A stretch of DNA of 64,000 bases from Tethya wilhelma (taxonomy: Eukaryota > Porifera > Demospongiae > Tethyida > Tethyidae), in assembly GCA_964030475.1 (NCBI GenBank), contig CAXIPT010000001.1, positions 25,315,072 through 25,379,071 of the forward strand, given 5' to 3'. The notes beneath the pieces are model-generated. The model worked only from the letters and a program-made list of their open reading frames with translations, was not told the origin of the DNA and did not search any database. The position numbers were made by a program, and so were the translations under genes. The stretch's first letter is position 1; each line of letters starts with the position of its first letter. Positions 1 through 13,203 of this stretch are shown here, piece after piece.

Positions 1-316
1 TATGCACGGACATATTGTCCAGACAAATAACCAGCCCATAAAAATAATTATGGTCAGCACTAAAATTCACATTGTGGTTGATGGCTTGTAACAGCCACTT
101 GTAGTAAGTAGAAGCAGGCCATACCCTTGTGTCCCTATGTAAACACTAGTACTGTAAACGTGGTCAGCTCAAATGGCCATACACTTTAGTAAAATGACCG
201 CACAAATGACATTTGTACTGACATTTTGACCATGCACTTTAAAAAAGTTATTTCGACCTCTGTATACAAGCAGCAATTAACATGTCAAGTAATATGGTAC
301 ACAATTGAAACACAGT

Positions 317-355
<39 letters not shown>

Positions 356-356
<1 letters not shown>

Positions 357-659
357 CTCAAAGGGCAGTGGAAATTGAATCGTCTATTCACGAACAAGTA
401 CTTCAAGCCATCACCAAAGCTTGCCACTGTAAAGTACCAGAGCAAAATCTCCTTCGTGGCACATTTTCTTGTCTCAAGTCCCACAACCAGACCACCTATA
501 GGAGTGCAATCATTGCTACATCATCCTACAATGTGACAAGCTTTGTTGAAATGATTCAAGCTTGGGTGACCTCTGACCCCACTCTGATCATCCAATGGTA
601 CACGGAAAAGCTAGACACTAACTGCCCCGTCAGCATAAATTCTCTTAACGATCAAGAGT
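356..659 (+). CDS. Extracellular module exon of an upstream receptor-like gene (partial)
   Basis: One exon of about 101 codons is flanked by a CA-rich acceptor ending in cag at 355 and a gtacgt donor at 660. It opens in phase 0 and closes in phase 1. It has four cysteines, two of them close together (ACHCKVPE), N-glycosylation sequons (HNQT) and the string WVTSDPTLIIQWYTEKLDTN. A close copy of the same exon, with the same phases, ends the Ig receptor at 4588-4891, so this is probably the matching exon of a neighbouring paralogue whose 5' part lies outside the window. I do not recognise the domain family. It could also be a relict exon. Confidence 0.55.
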
Positions 660-1360
660 GTACGTGAATGAAGCCCTACAACTGTATATATAGAGTCTTT
701 TGAAGCATGTAATATATAATACTAGCTGGGCGTGATTAACACAACTAGCACAAATAAAAGAACAATTGTATAATGTCCAAATCTAACATGATCGATCTAA
801 ATTACAACTAACACACATGCATGTTCACGGTTTATAGTAAAAGGGTTATCAAGTGGTCACGAGTGCATTAGCTTGCATGTGACTATTGTAAAATAAAGCA
901 AACCACAGTACTGGGTGTGACTATATATACTGTACGAATGAAAGATAATAGTAATGGACAGATCTAACCTTACAACTATCTATACGTATGTTCACTGATT
1001 ATGATATAAAAGATACATCACAAAAAAATGGGAGTGGTTTGGCACAATAACATAAGCTAACACAAGCACTAGAAGAAGTTTTAACAAAATACTTGTATAT
1101 TCACAACAATGTTTGCAGACAATGAATTCATGCACATTAATTTTAGTGTCAGCTGTCACAAATACAAACAAAGCCCACTTACACAATATCACAATCTACC
1201 AATATTATTACTTACCTCCACCAAATACTGATACGTCATTACAAAATTTGCACAGGCTAACTATGGAAACTTTGAAAACGTCAGTTGCACACGAAGAAAA
1301 TTCATTGTTTGCTTCCGAGAATTCCAGCAGCTTAAGAGCATGTAGTCCAGCAAATACAGT
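356..1360 (+). repeat. Segmental duplication, copy 1 (partner near 4588-5790)
   Basis: The module exon and about 0.7 kb of downstream non-coding DNA recur near 4588-5790. Shared stretches include gagtcttttgaagcat, ctaacacacatg and the tract around gacaatgaattcatgcacat. The second copy has small indels and an inserted ATA/TAA microsatellite near 5140-5162. This points to an old tandem duplication, because the copies differ throughout. Confidence 0.7.
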
Positions 1361-1440
1361 TACACCCATAATGTGACTGTTACAAGTAGGTAAAGATTAT
1401 CTCTACAAGGTTGTTTTATCAGTCAAATTGCTACATTAAT

Positions 1441-1640
1441 TTTAGTCCCACCTCCTATTGATGTGACTGGGTGACCTCTGACCCCACTCTTACCATCAAA
1501 AGTGCCCAGTCAGCATTTCCTCCCTGGGAGACCCAGAGTGTGGAGGGGAGAGATCTCATCGTGATGATCCCAACATAGCCCACTGTGTGGAGGTGTGCAT
1601 TGCTAGAAGCCGTCCTTAAAAACTAGCCTGACGGTGCATA
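1441..1640 (+). pseudogene. Relict of receptor exons
   Basis: Around 1446 the sequence cccacctcctattgatgtga matches the start of the Ig exon at 3786. It then runs directly into gggtgacctctgacccc, which belongs to the module exon at 4588. The junction fuses pieces of two exons without introns or an open frame, so it looks like a degenerate leftover of another receptor copy. Confidence 0.5.
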
Positions 1641-2004
1641 GAACATTTAAATTTGCCAACTTGAATCGTCCCATTACCAATAGCTAACTTTCACAATATT
1701 AATAATTATGATAGTAATGCTGTATTCGAATTCCCTAAACTACACACTCTTAGATTTCCACTTATCTGTACAATTGGGCCTATAATCCATCATACACACA
1801 GTATCAAATACATGGAGAACTTATCACGACACACTATCACAACCTAATGAAAACACACAACCAATCAACCATGTCAAGTAGGTAGGCGAAACAAAAAAAG
1901 GGGCCAGTCTATATATATTATCATATTTTCTTGACAAGCAAGTAAAATATAACCCAAAGCTATAGCAAGAAACTGGAGAAAACAGTTTGTTACTCATACC
2001 AGCT

Positions 2005-4513
2005 ATGCCTCCAAGAAGCAACCACTGTCATCAACAATATTTTCTTAAGAGCATTAGACCCACTACTAAACTACTGTTGGTGGTGGCATGGATGGTAGAA
2101 TGGGTGCTGTTAACCCAGCCAGTGGGAGTGACAGGACAAGGTCAGTCAATGTGAACTAGCTAACCATATACAATGATTCGTGTTTGTGTAGAAAAATAAT
2201 AGGAAATTGAGTTTATAATAAACTACAGTGCATTATTGTAGCTAACATAAGCTTAATAGAGTCATGATATATAATTCCATGGAGAAAGTCTTAGAGAGCT
2301 GTCAGCAAAATTTTATGGAAAATGCCAGGGATTTCACAGCTTATAAGTATAATGAGTTAGCCATGAACAGCTGATAGCCTAGTGCCAATATAATGTGATT
2401 CGTAACAAATACAAATACAGGATTCTTGTTGGGAACGACATCATATAGTGATGGAGATATCATGCTACTGAGTGATATCGGAGAAGGAGAGAACAGCTTG
2501 AGGTGTTTAACAACTCAAAGACACTGCTGCGGACAAAATGCCAATGGAGTTCCGATTCCAGCACAACGTAGAGGAGAGTTTTACTACCCCAACGGAACTC
2601 AGATTCTTAATCGAGGTGCGGCAGGAAGTGACGGACTCTTTAGAGGAAGAGGCCATCAACAAATCCTCCTTCAACGAATGCCGACAGCTACTAGCGATCC
2701 ACCCCTGGGTCGATACTACTGTGTCATCCCAGATATAGATGGAAAAGGCGGGCTAAATATTTCTTTCGTTCTGAGTAAGTTGCAATACGACTAAAAGGAT
2801 CGATGGCACACATGTGTATATGCATACAATAGTTATCCTATATACTAGCATTCATTGTTCAACATGCAGCTTACTTTCAAATCACTTCCTCTGGAAACAG
2901 CACGTACGGTGACCAGTTTACTCTCAACTGTACATCAAGATCAGACCAATCCACAAATTTAGTTTGGTTTGATAAAAATGGCATACCACTCTCCATCGGA
3001 CAGCATGGATCAAGACAAGTCAGTGAGACAAGATATACCAAACCAAACTCCAACGAAGAAGTCCACTCAAGCTTTCTCCATTTTGTTCCTCTACAAGAAA
3101 GAGATCCAGGAGAGTACAGCTGCCAATTAACCATTGGGAGGGATATGAACACAAAGAGCGTTGGTGTGCTAGGAAAATGTAAGTCAAAGCAATTGTTCAA
3201 AAAAGACCAAGACTATATTTAAGAGTCAATCTATTTTGTATGCAGCACCTGTCATCACTGCCATTGTCAGTGGTAGTACTCCAACTGTAGGAGAGAGCTA
3301 CTCCCTCACCTGCACTGTCACTGGAGCTGACCGACTCAACCCCACTATAACCTACCAGTGGTTTAGGAACATCTCAATGATTCAAGGAGAAAATTTAATG
3401 ATGCCAACATACACTCTCTCTTCTCTGAGAGTCCTTGATGCTGGACAGTACAGATGTCATGTCAATATTACTTCACCTTATTTGAATAGGTCAATCCTGG
3501 TGACCAGCAACACTCATGAACTGACTTTGCAGCGTAAGTATCATACACAATGTCACATCTATATAGATACGTATGGCATACAGTATTGACTACAGAGGCT
3601 AAAAAGAAATTGTATCACACGCATCAATCATACATGTATGTATATACACTATTAAATCAGTATACACATGAATAATATGTATGCAGCCTCAGGCTTGACA
3701 AAAACAGCCCTTGCATGCTTTAATTTATCTAAGCATTAAATACTAGACAATTAAGCTCGAAATGTGTTACAACATTGTCACACAGTTCCACCTCCTATTG
3801 ATGTGACCATATCTGCCTCTCTAAATGAAACCTCTTCCACTGGCTCCTCTCTCACTCTGACTTGTTCCATTGAATTGAGCAAATCAGTCGAGGACCTTAC
3901 AGTGACTGTGAACACAGTTTGGAGTGGACCACCTGGGACACAATTCACCAACAACCCTTCACAGGCTACAAGATTGAATGCGACAACCTACACTGGCACT
4001 ACAGAGCTGATACTAGCTATATCAGTGGAAGACTCTGAACAGTACACTTGCACAGTAGTGGTCAATTCAAGTCTACAGTTCTTAACATCAAGTAGCCCAT
4101 TAGCTGCTGAGTACAGTCCTAGAGATGGTAGGCTGTGTAGACAGTAAGCATGAATATCACATACTATGATAGTGATTTTCACCTATACATGCAGGTATAT
4201 TGCACATGTTTCAAATCAAACTGATGAGGACCGATGATTGCATTACTTGGAATGTAAGTACCTGTAGTCCAACACAATGTCACAGTGGAACTATAATGGA
4301 TGTAATACAATATATTGCTATAAACTACATTCAAAAATTCAGACCCAATTCAATGTAAAACTCATTGATATACTCTCAGATTCACTGAAGTTGACATACA
4401 CACACACACACACACACATACAGTATGNNNNNNNNNNNNNNNNNNNNNNNNNNNNNNNNNNNNNNNNNNNNNNNNNNNNNNNNNNNNNNNNNNNNNNNNN
4501 NNNNNNNNNNNNN

Positions 4514-4584
<71 letters not shown>

Positions 4585-4891
4585 TAGTCTGAAAGGGCAA
4601 CAGAAATTGAATCGTCTATTCACAGACAAGTACTTCGAGCCATCACCAAGAGATGCTCTTGTAGAGTACCAGAGGAAAATCTCCTTCGTGGTGCATTTTC
4701 CTGTCTCAAGTCCCACAACCAAACTACCTACAGGAGTGGAATCATTGCTACATCATCCTACAATGCGACGACTTTTGTGGAAATGATTCAAGCTTGGGTG
4801 ACCTCTGACCCCACACTGATCATCCAATGGTACACGGAAAAGCTAGACACTAACTGCCCCGTCAGCATAAATTCCCTTGAAGATCAAGAGT
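2005..4891 (+). CDS. Ig-domain cell-surface receptor, multi-exon
   Basis: Seven exons fit one frame: 2005-2140, 2421-2774, 2870-3178, 3246-3533, 3786-4127, 4195-4253 and 4588-4891. The first exon starts at ATG 2005 and encodes a hydrophobic signal-peptide-like core (KLLLVVAWMVEWVLL). Four Ig-like domains follow, one per exon, with the usual Cys, Trp and D-x-G-x-Y-x-C pattern (GRYYCVIP, PGEYSCQL, AGQYRCHV, SEQYTCTV). A short linker exon and the unrecognised cysteine module come last. The Ig exons are all bounded by phase-1 introns, the arrangement that permits exon shuffling. Several NxS/T sequons support an extracellular location. No transmembrane exon is visible before 6.9 kb, so the protein may be secreted, or its 3' exons may be unrecognised. 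The ligand is unknown. Confidence 0.75.
4399..4587. repeat. CA microsatellite interrupted by an assembly gap
   Basis: CA repeats flank a run of N at 4428-4513. The right-hand CA tract runs into the acceptor of the module exon at 4588. Repeat length is therefore unknown here. Confidence 0.9.
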
Positions 4892-6934
4892 GTACGTGAA
4901 TGAAGCCCTATAATTATGTAGAGTCTTTTGAAGCATACAATATATAATACTAGCTGTTTGGACGTGATTAACACAATTAGCACAAATAAAAGAACAACTG
5001 TATAATGTGGTAATGAATATGGTTCCCAATTGTATAATTCTGTAGTTTGGCTGTAATTATGGTTACTTATGAATTTATGCTTTGTTTGTGTATTGTTTAA
5101 CCCCTCCCCTCTTGCACCTATTTGTGGTGTGTAATTGAAATAATAATAATAATAATAATAATTATGTCCAAATCTAACATGTATGATCTGAATTACAACT
5201 AACACACATGTATGTTCACAGTTTACAGTAAAAGGGTACACAATAATTGTTATCAAGTGGTCAAGAGCATGCTAGCTTGCATGTGACTATTGTGAAATGA
5301 AGCAAAGCCACAGTACTGGGTGTGACTATATGATACCGTACGAATGAACGACAATAGTAATGGGCAGATCTAATCTTGTATGTTCACTGACTTTTGTACA
5401 AAAGGTACATAAGAAAAAAATGGGAGTGACTTTGCACGCTAACACAAACACTAGGAGAAGCTTAACAAAATACTTGCATATTCACGATAATGTTTGCAGA
5501 CAATGAATTCATGCACATTAATTTTAGTGCCATAAGCCGCTATACAACCCAAACCCGCTCACACAATATCGCAATCTACCAATATTGTTACTCACCTTTG
5601 TCGAGTACTGATATGTCACTACAAAATGCTACACAATAAGTTATTTGCACAGGCTAACCAACTAAACTTTGAAAACACTGGTTGCATGAGAAGAAAATCC
5701 ATCATTTGATTCGATCCGAGAATTCCAGCAGCATCAGATCGTGTAATCCAGCAAATACAGAAAAACATTCTAAACGAATACCTTAGTAGTCGTTGTAGTG
5801 CATCCTGATCCTCTTTGTCAATTAATATAATTATTGTACTTTGAACCCACATATAGCAATAACTACATGTGATGGTTAGCATTTGTTGCGATTTATGATT
5901 GCTATAAAGGTAGCTTTGTAAATATATAGCTTGGAATACCCATAGCTATACATTCGTAAAAAACTCACTTGGCAATTACAATACAATACTTGATGCACTT
6001 CATTGCATATCGTCAATGTGACTGATAATATGACCACGCAGAAGCAGCAAAAAGATTTACAAACTATAGCAAAAGTTTGCAAAGATTCAGTCAGTAATGG
6101 TTGAAAATTACAAACAATATTACCAGGTCTAGCATCATACAAAATGTACACCCATCAATCTTGGGCATTTTGTAGCTAGACTGAGCAAACATATAGCATT
6201 GTATACGTGCAATTAACAACACCTTGCAACTTTGTTGTCTAGCTCTCCCTGAAATGCAGCGTTGAAATTCAACCTTCAGTCATGAGTGCCGTTTACAGTC
6301 TTGTCAGTCTTCATTCAACACCATCTTTTTCTTCTACTGCCTTCCTTTCATGCCTCTTCCTCAAAGGCCAGTCAGTGTCCAATGAGTTCCTCACATGCCC
6401 AAAGTGGTCTGCATGGTTGTACAACCTCCATGGAAGTCAGACTTGAAGCATCACAACCATTCAGCGGGCCACAGACAGACTGTCAGACTAGAGAGATGGA
6501 CAACAAAAGAGTGGGTCAACTGAAGTACTCCGGAAGCTTTAGAAACAAACGGCACGTGATACTGTAAATTTCTGCTGTGGCCTGGCACTCCACTGCAAAA
6601 CTCACCTCAAAACTTTCTTAGCTCATTTCTCTGGCTATAAAGCTGCTTTTCCATCTGGATACTTCGACTTCTTTCACAAAATAAAAACCATGCGTGACAG
6701 ACTGTCAAGGGTCCACCATCACTGAACAAAAAACTTCTTTCAGTGAACCGATCAAAACCACAGACACTGCAAATCAAATGGGCGGGAGATGAAGTAATTA
6801 GTGTGTACTGAGCATGCGCAGTAGTAGAGATTCTAATTAAACGTTTTCAATTTTCACGTAATGTTATACAGCACACAAACAAACAGAAATCACATCAAAA
6901 ATAACACACACACACACACACACACAATAAATAA
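4892..6934. other. Intergenic stretch without a recognised gene
   Basis: The first 0.9 kb is the downstream half of the receptor duplication. Short open frames near 6280-6570 and on the minus strand near 5620-6150 lack domain similarity, plausible splice structure or coding-like composition. A CA tract lies at 6906-6926. I see no convincing exon. Confidence 0.5.
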
Positions 6935-7660
6935 TCAAAATGTTTCAATTTCTTTGATCATCGCTCTGTCTTCATCCTTCGGATCTCCTAAAACTTCAAA
7001 ATAAGTCTTTTCCCTGATCTTTTCGGCAAACGACAAAATCACATGAAGGTCCCCCCACGATCCAATGGACAGATCTTTCGTGACGGCATTGACCTTTGGC
7101 TTGCCTACCGATTGGCTGTTGGAACGTCCCAATGTTAGAACATCAGTCGTCAGCTCTTGGAGGTTGGGTTTTCTACAAAAATGTGTACAAAATGCACGCT
7201 AAATGTATATACATACGACAGCCAATTGGAATGGTGATCAATTGATACAAAGTAATAGTAAAAAAAAGCATCAAGAGATCAAAAGAATTGAATCAATTTA
7301 TTCAACAAGTAGAGGTTCTTACGGCTCTGCCTCTAGGTATTTGGTAACAGCCAACGCCTTGAGTTTGAGGGAGTGGACGAACTGAGCTGTGAAGGTCTCT
7401 CTCACGCCTCCAACTAGTGGGAGCAACTTCATCTGAAAGAGAGGGAGAGAAGACATCATCATCCGTTTGAGTTATAACTGTTTACCTTTGAGTTACAACT
7501 GGGTATGTATGAGTTATAACTGGGTATGCTTCGGTTATAATCCAGTTAATTTTCACTGAGTATAATAATTATGATAAGCTTGCATCTTCAGTTTACTGAC
7601 ACAGTAAGCTTTGTTATTTCCAGTCTATTGGCCTATGCATCACACAAGAATGTGCGCGTG

Positions 7661-7698
<38 letters not shown>

Positions 7699-10600
7699 TA
7701 TGTCTCACCTGTTCGATGAAGTCATGCACCATCCTAGACTGTAGATCCTGAGAGAAGGAGTGTAGCTCTTTGAGAGACAACATCTCATTTCTATAATGTG
7801 GTAATAATATATGCACATATGAAAATGACAGCTACATGTATTCAGTAGAGTACTAGCTACAGTAGGATCAGGTGAAAGGTACATGCCTCACGCGAGCAAA
7901 GCAAATGAGGAGGCTTCCCCATGACTTACTCACTCTTGAATTTGCACTAGATCGTGAGTAATCAACATGCATGTGTCTATAACTGTGTGAATGTGTATGC
8001 AAGTACCCTCGAAAGTTTCGCTCCCTCGGTCCGTCCACCGGCGACTGTTGCTGGTGGAGTTGTTCCTCTCTCTTGCAAATGTAGACGGGAATCTTTGGCT
8101 CCACAAGACGAACCTAACACACAAAATAATACAGTCAGATCGCCAGTGACATAATTTATGTGCACGACCGGAAGTGGGAAAATGTAAAAATGGCCGCTCG
8201 TCTGTAGTAGTTACACAGTTTAGAAAACGACCTAACTGCAAGCACAGAAAGAGACTAGAGGGACTGATAGCGACGTTAACGGAAAGAAATATAAATTCTA
8301 AGTCTGACAGCACCACCAACAAAAAGCCTGTATGCAAAGAAAGCCCTGAAAACCCGTGAAAACTTGATAACAAAATGGCGGAAAGATTGGTATTCCATCT
8401 TACTTATCTGGTTTTTCTGCCCAACATCATCGGCACACACTCAGTTTTATACTCAGCTTAAAGGTTAGTTAATAAACTACATGTATATGTCCATAAAGTT
8501 CCTTTGGAGTGTGCTAGACAAAAATGTACCCATTGTATACCTGCTGCCTGTACATATTATTGTATAATTTAGCTCAAAAAATGTTTATAAATACCTTTGA
8601 ATGCATGATACATCTATCCACAGTTTATTCATTGTCATAATATTTTAGACCTATTGGATCTGATTCACTAAAGTGGTTGTATATCTTCGAAAAGCGAAAG
8701 TTCCAGCAAAGTTCAAGTTCAAGACGTTAAGTGGTGGTATCCCTCAACTATGTTCGTCAGTCCATCACAGAAACTTGTTAACTTTCAAGGTAATATATTT
8801 TCATGAGCATAATATACAAGTTAAGACATCACTGAAATGTCAGTTTGTCAAATCTAACGATACGACGTACCATGGTGTGCATTCCACTACAAGGTATATA
8901 CTATCTACTTGAGATAAGCGAGTGATAGTGATGCATCGGTGCATTGATTGTATGATACATGATCTGTCTTGAAGCACACAGCCTCACAGCAGCCTCCTCT
9001 GGCCTCACAGTGGCAAGCATAATCACTAACTGCTTAACTTGTACCTGTGCTTGGACTGAAATAATAACTCTTGTTTGCCTTTCCTAGAATCAAAAATCAT
9101 GTCCCTGTCCATCTTGAATTCATAGTATTGGGTGACCCTCCAATATAGATAGATAGATAGATAAACTTTTCATGTCATGCTCAATGCAGCAGGCCAATTG
9201 GCCTATATGACAAAATTTACAAAATTAAAACAAACAAACAGCAGTATTTGGCACAGATAAAAGGAAACATAAACAGTAGCGATAAAAAATATATATTAAA
9301 ACCAACAGCAATTATATTTGTAAAAGGATTACATTTGTAAAAGGAAACATAAACAATTGAGTAGCATAAAATATATAAGAAGGTGGAGTGTGGCCTCTTG
9401 NTTTTTTTTTTTTTTTTTTTTTTTTGAGATCAAGTAAATAATATAAAAGAGAGGGATTTTCAGCGAGAAATGAGGGTGATAGACAGTAGTATTAAGAAAT
9501 CTTTACTCCATATGAAAATGACTGATGCAGGAGGTTTGTTGTAATGTGATAGATTGTGATATTTCCACAGAGGTATAATATAAATAAAGAGAAGGGTTTC
9601 TAGCGAGAAATGAGTATGATTGAAGAAGTATTATGATAGTGTGAGTGGATAATCGGAAAGAAGTTTACTCCATATGAGAGTGACTGATTGATGCAGGAGG
9701 TTTACTATAAAATTAGTAACGTGAGAGGACATGATATAAATTTCAGAGAGATGTGATGATGGTTGACAATTAAAGATGTGATGATGGTTGACAATAAAAT
9801 TAATGAAAGTGTATTTTTTGTGTATTATATGTACATGCATGCTCAGACTTAAGACATGTACTGTAATCATTTTTATGTTGTAAATAAGTAATGTGAAATT
9901 GTTTGCATCTTTATATGCAGGTATATGGATCATTATAGGACAATGAAGAACTTCAAATGCATTGTTGTACTACCCGATGAAAATTTTTCAATCATTCCTA
10001 CAGTTTTATTTGCACACAAATAATTTTTTGTATAATTGTTACACTATAGATAGGTAACATAAATATACACCAAAGGAATTACTGTGATTGTCTAGACAAA
10101 AATGTACCCAAGGTGAACAGCAGGGATACCAGCCACTTATTAGTTTAGCAGTTTTTCACTGTATACAGGCTTTATCCAACCAGTAAAAAAAACTTAGGCA
10201 ATTTAATAACATCTGTAGATTACTACTAACGGGTTAGAAGCGCAGTTAGAAGCTAAAGACGCTAGCTAAACAGCGATTTTGGCCACTCTTTAAAATTTGA
10301 GAATCCGTATATTTTTGTAAAAGTCCGGATACTTTCCGTGTTACCCTAAAATACGTGCGCACATAAATTTAACGGGGGACATAGGACTTCCGGTACACTG
10401 GCGATTTGACTGAATATGCAAAGAATGATTTGAAATTAGCAATTTTCAAAACAAATTCAACATGGGAAGAAAGGAGATAATATCAATTCAATTATCCAAT
10501 TACAAAATATTGAACAAATGATCGAAATCAGCACATTATGTAAGCTATTTTTGATAATTTCCTAATGTATACTTGGTACTATAAGTATAACCAGCGTCAT

Positions 10601-10998
10601 TCCCAGGCTCCCCATCTACCTTAAAATTATACATGGCTAAAGTATATAACTAGTATGGTTAGTTTGAGTAGTGAATAGATTCCAAATAAAGCACAATAGC
10701 TTAATTGCCATAATTATTGTACAAATATATACACTTACAGCACATACCTCATTTTGGTCATCAGTCATCTTAAGAATGGTGGAAGGAAGCTTGTTCAGTA
10801 ACAGATCGGTTTTTAATATAGGTAGAACAGGAGAAGAATCAGATTTCTGAGGGTTGTTAGGAAAATATGAAGAAAATCTAAGTAAACCATTTAATTGCAG
10901 TCTTAGCTCATTCGTATACATATGGGACTGAAAATCTTAGAAAAGGACAACCTAGAATAATAGCAAATATTGGCAAAAATGCCTAAGAAAACAGAAAC

Positions 10999-11051
<53 letters not shown>

Positions 11052-11425
11052 GAGAGAGCACTCACCACAACGTAGCCCTGTAGGAAGAGGTCTGGCTCGT
11101 AGACAATGGAGTCAATGTCCCACACGAGACGAGACATCTTCCTCTCCTTAGGCGAGAGGAACAATCCCAGTGTGAGGATCATCTGACAGTCATGTGACAA
11201 CAAGGAAGAGATCATGTGAGTATCATGTGACACTTAAAAAAGTGTATAAAATCATAATATTATATTATATACAGTAGAATACACGATCACACAGGGGATA
11301 CAAATGAATGCACTCGTTGCCTATCTGGCTAGTCTGCTAATGCCGTACCTTACCTTATTAATCATAGCTGGGTCATTGCCTAAAACAACGGTATAGCCCG
11401 ATGTTTGAATATGGCTTGTGATAGC

Positions 11426-11459
<34 letters not shown>

Positions 11460-13020
11460 GAACGTACAATCAATTCAAGCGCTCATAAATAAGTGATCGC
11501 TTTTTACTTACTTTTGAACGAAACCCTTCGAAAGGTCTTTCCCAAGAAAAGTATTAGCAATCTACAAGAAAAGTAAACTTCTATGTGATCCATCTCATGC
11601 ACACAGTACTAGCTGACTTACCTCGATTCTTTCTGGCAGAGCACACATCTTGAGACTCAGCATACTTTGGGTGAACTTGAAGAGTGGGTCATGAAATCCC
11701 ATCAGCACCTTGCTGATCTTATCTTTCACAGTAGCTCTATGTTTCAGCTGAACTCACAAAGCAAAAAGAAAAATGAGGAACAAAGAACAAAGATTGTTTC
11801 AAAGATAACAAATCATTTAAGTGCAGTTAGAAATTTTATGTGTATTCAGCCTTTGATCTTCACACATTAATGAGGTCACTATTTCGCTTTAGTAGCAAAA
11901 CAAAAGGTTCTTTTCTTACAATTAATTTTACAACTGAAAGAAAATTATTACGACTTAAGATATTGTGATCTGCTGAATGTAGTTGAAGCACCTTCAAGAA
12001 TAATACATTCAAACAAAAGCTCATAGCGACGAAACAATATGCAAATGAGGGAACAATATTCAGCAGAATTTGACAATCCTTCATTCTCATTGGCTAAAAC
12101 CATCAGCTGCGTGAAGTATTATATGAGCCATATCATCCTTTTGCCCTCTAGGAAGTATGATATGGCTCATATCACCTTGAAATAACCTAGGAAACAAGGC
12201 TAAATAAGCGATATAAACTATAATCAATCAACTCACCAGTCCCTTGAGGGGATTGATCATGTACTCCTGCAATAACCTTTTCACTTTGACCTCACAAAAC
12301 GAGTGCCTAGCCAAGAACTCTCTCATCTCGGAGTAAGGAAGGAGGAGGATGAAAGAAAACACTTCCGTCTTTCCGTTAACCACTTCGGTGGCAAAAATCG
12401 ACGAATGTGCTATCACGTCGTGTTTCTTTAGGGAGTAGAATTTTGACTCAATGCCTTCGATTTGTTCCACTCTTCCTGCCTCATCGTTGAGGGTGTAGTT
12501 GGCTATTGTAAGGAGGGTGGAGTCTGGGACAGTGTGAGGCTTGATAAGAGTGGAGATTTCTGGGGAGGGGAGAGAGAGAGAGAGAGAGAGACAGGAATTT
12601 AGACATCGTGCATATAAAAATTGCACTGATGACATTGAAAGTAGCTACACATTTAATAGTAAGTGTATTTTATATAAATAATATGTGCCCCACACACACA
12701 CACACACACACACCTGTATCAGTGAGGCTCTCACAAATCAAGTCCTCAACAGATCCCATTTTCCCACCTCCAGCACCACCTCTACCACCTCCAGCACCAC
12801 CACCATCTTTAGGCGGCCGTCTCGACACAAGGACAGTCTTAGAAGGCAGAAGCACGCCTTGATTTGGCTCTTCGCCACACCATACGTTGAGTATCTTCGG
12901 TCCGTGTATGTTGTCCCACATGCACAGGACTAGCGAGGAGAAATAGATGCCATGTCTTGCACTCAGAGTCTGTTTGGGTAGGACGAGTTCTTCTTGGAGT
13001 AGACCTCGTATTGGCATCAT
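6935..13020 (-). CDS. C9orf72: C9orf72 orthologue (DENN-type autophagy/membrane-traffic protein)
   Basis: In animals C9orf72 forms a complex with SMCR8 and WDR41 that acts on small GTPases in autophagy and lysosome function. Minus-strand exons: 13020-12714, 12559-12237, 11747-11622, 11561-11512, 11426-11354, 11182-11066, 10927-10748, about 8113-7935, 7790-7709, 7432-7323 and 7172-6935. Recognisable blocks are MWDNIHGPKI (human-like YWDNILGPR), AITSHIQTSG, LFLSPKERKMSRL, DLFLQGY, RETFTAQFVHSLKLKAL and GDLHVILSFAEKI, in family order. Start ATG at 13020; stop at 6935-6937. A Gly-rich stretch follows the first DENN block, and exon 7 carries about 40 extra residues before a PSTILKM segment that matches human PTTHIDV. 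The frame between the eighth exon and the one starting at 7790 is unresolved: the C-terminal end of that exon fits best in a different frame from its beginning. A small unseen intron or a sequence error could explain this. Confidence 0.88.
9130..9960. repeat. Repeat-rich part of a C9orf72 intron
   Basis: The large intron between 8114 and 10747 holds a GATA run near 9149-9163 and a poly-T at 9402-9425 next to a single N. It also has three diverged direct repeats containing ttactccatatga and tgatgcaggagg (near 9500, 9665 and upstream), and a doubled gtgatgatggttgacaat near 9753-9795. No exon is recognised. A short frame from an ATG at 8385 (Met-Ala-Glu-Arg) ends after 28 codons. Confidence 0.55.
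10998..11058. repeat. GA microsatellite beside a C9orf72 exon
   Basis: An almost pure GA run lies just downstream (on the minus strand) of the exon ending at 11066. Read on the gene strand it is a CT tract close to the donor. Confidence 0.9.
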
Positions 13021-13203
13021 TTTTGAGACGATTGCGCATCTATTTTGCTCAAAATTTTTTCCTGCTGTCTGCCAGCCTGAGAAAGGTTTATTTTGGGATA
13101 TTTAGATTTTTCAGCATGCGGCCCACACGCCCACTTTTGCGTATTTAGAGCAACATCTGAATCCACTTAGCTGTTACGGTTGTGGTTGCAACAGCAACAG
13201 CTG

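Noticed and set aside
6286..6567. Plus-strand frame of about 93 codons
   Set aside because: No ATG at its start, no recognised domain, and no splice sites giving a longer model.
8385..8471. Short frame from an ATG, Met-Ala-Glu-Arg-Leu
   Set aside because: Stops after 28 codons within a C9orf72 intron; no supporting downstream exon.
12714..12860. Plus-strand Thr/Ser/Pro repeat frames
   Set aside because: They are the antisense of the Gly-rich part of C9orf72 exon 1.
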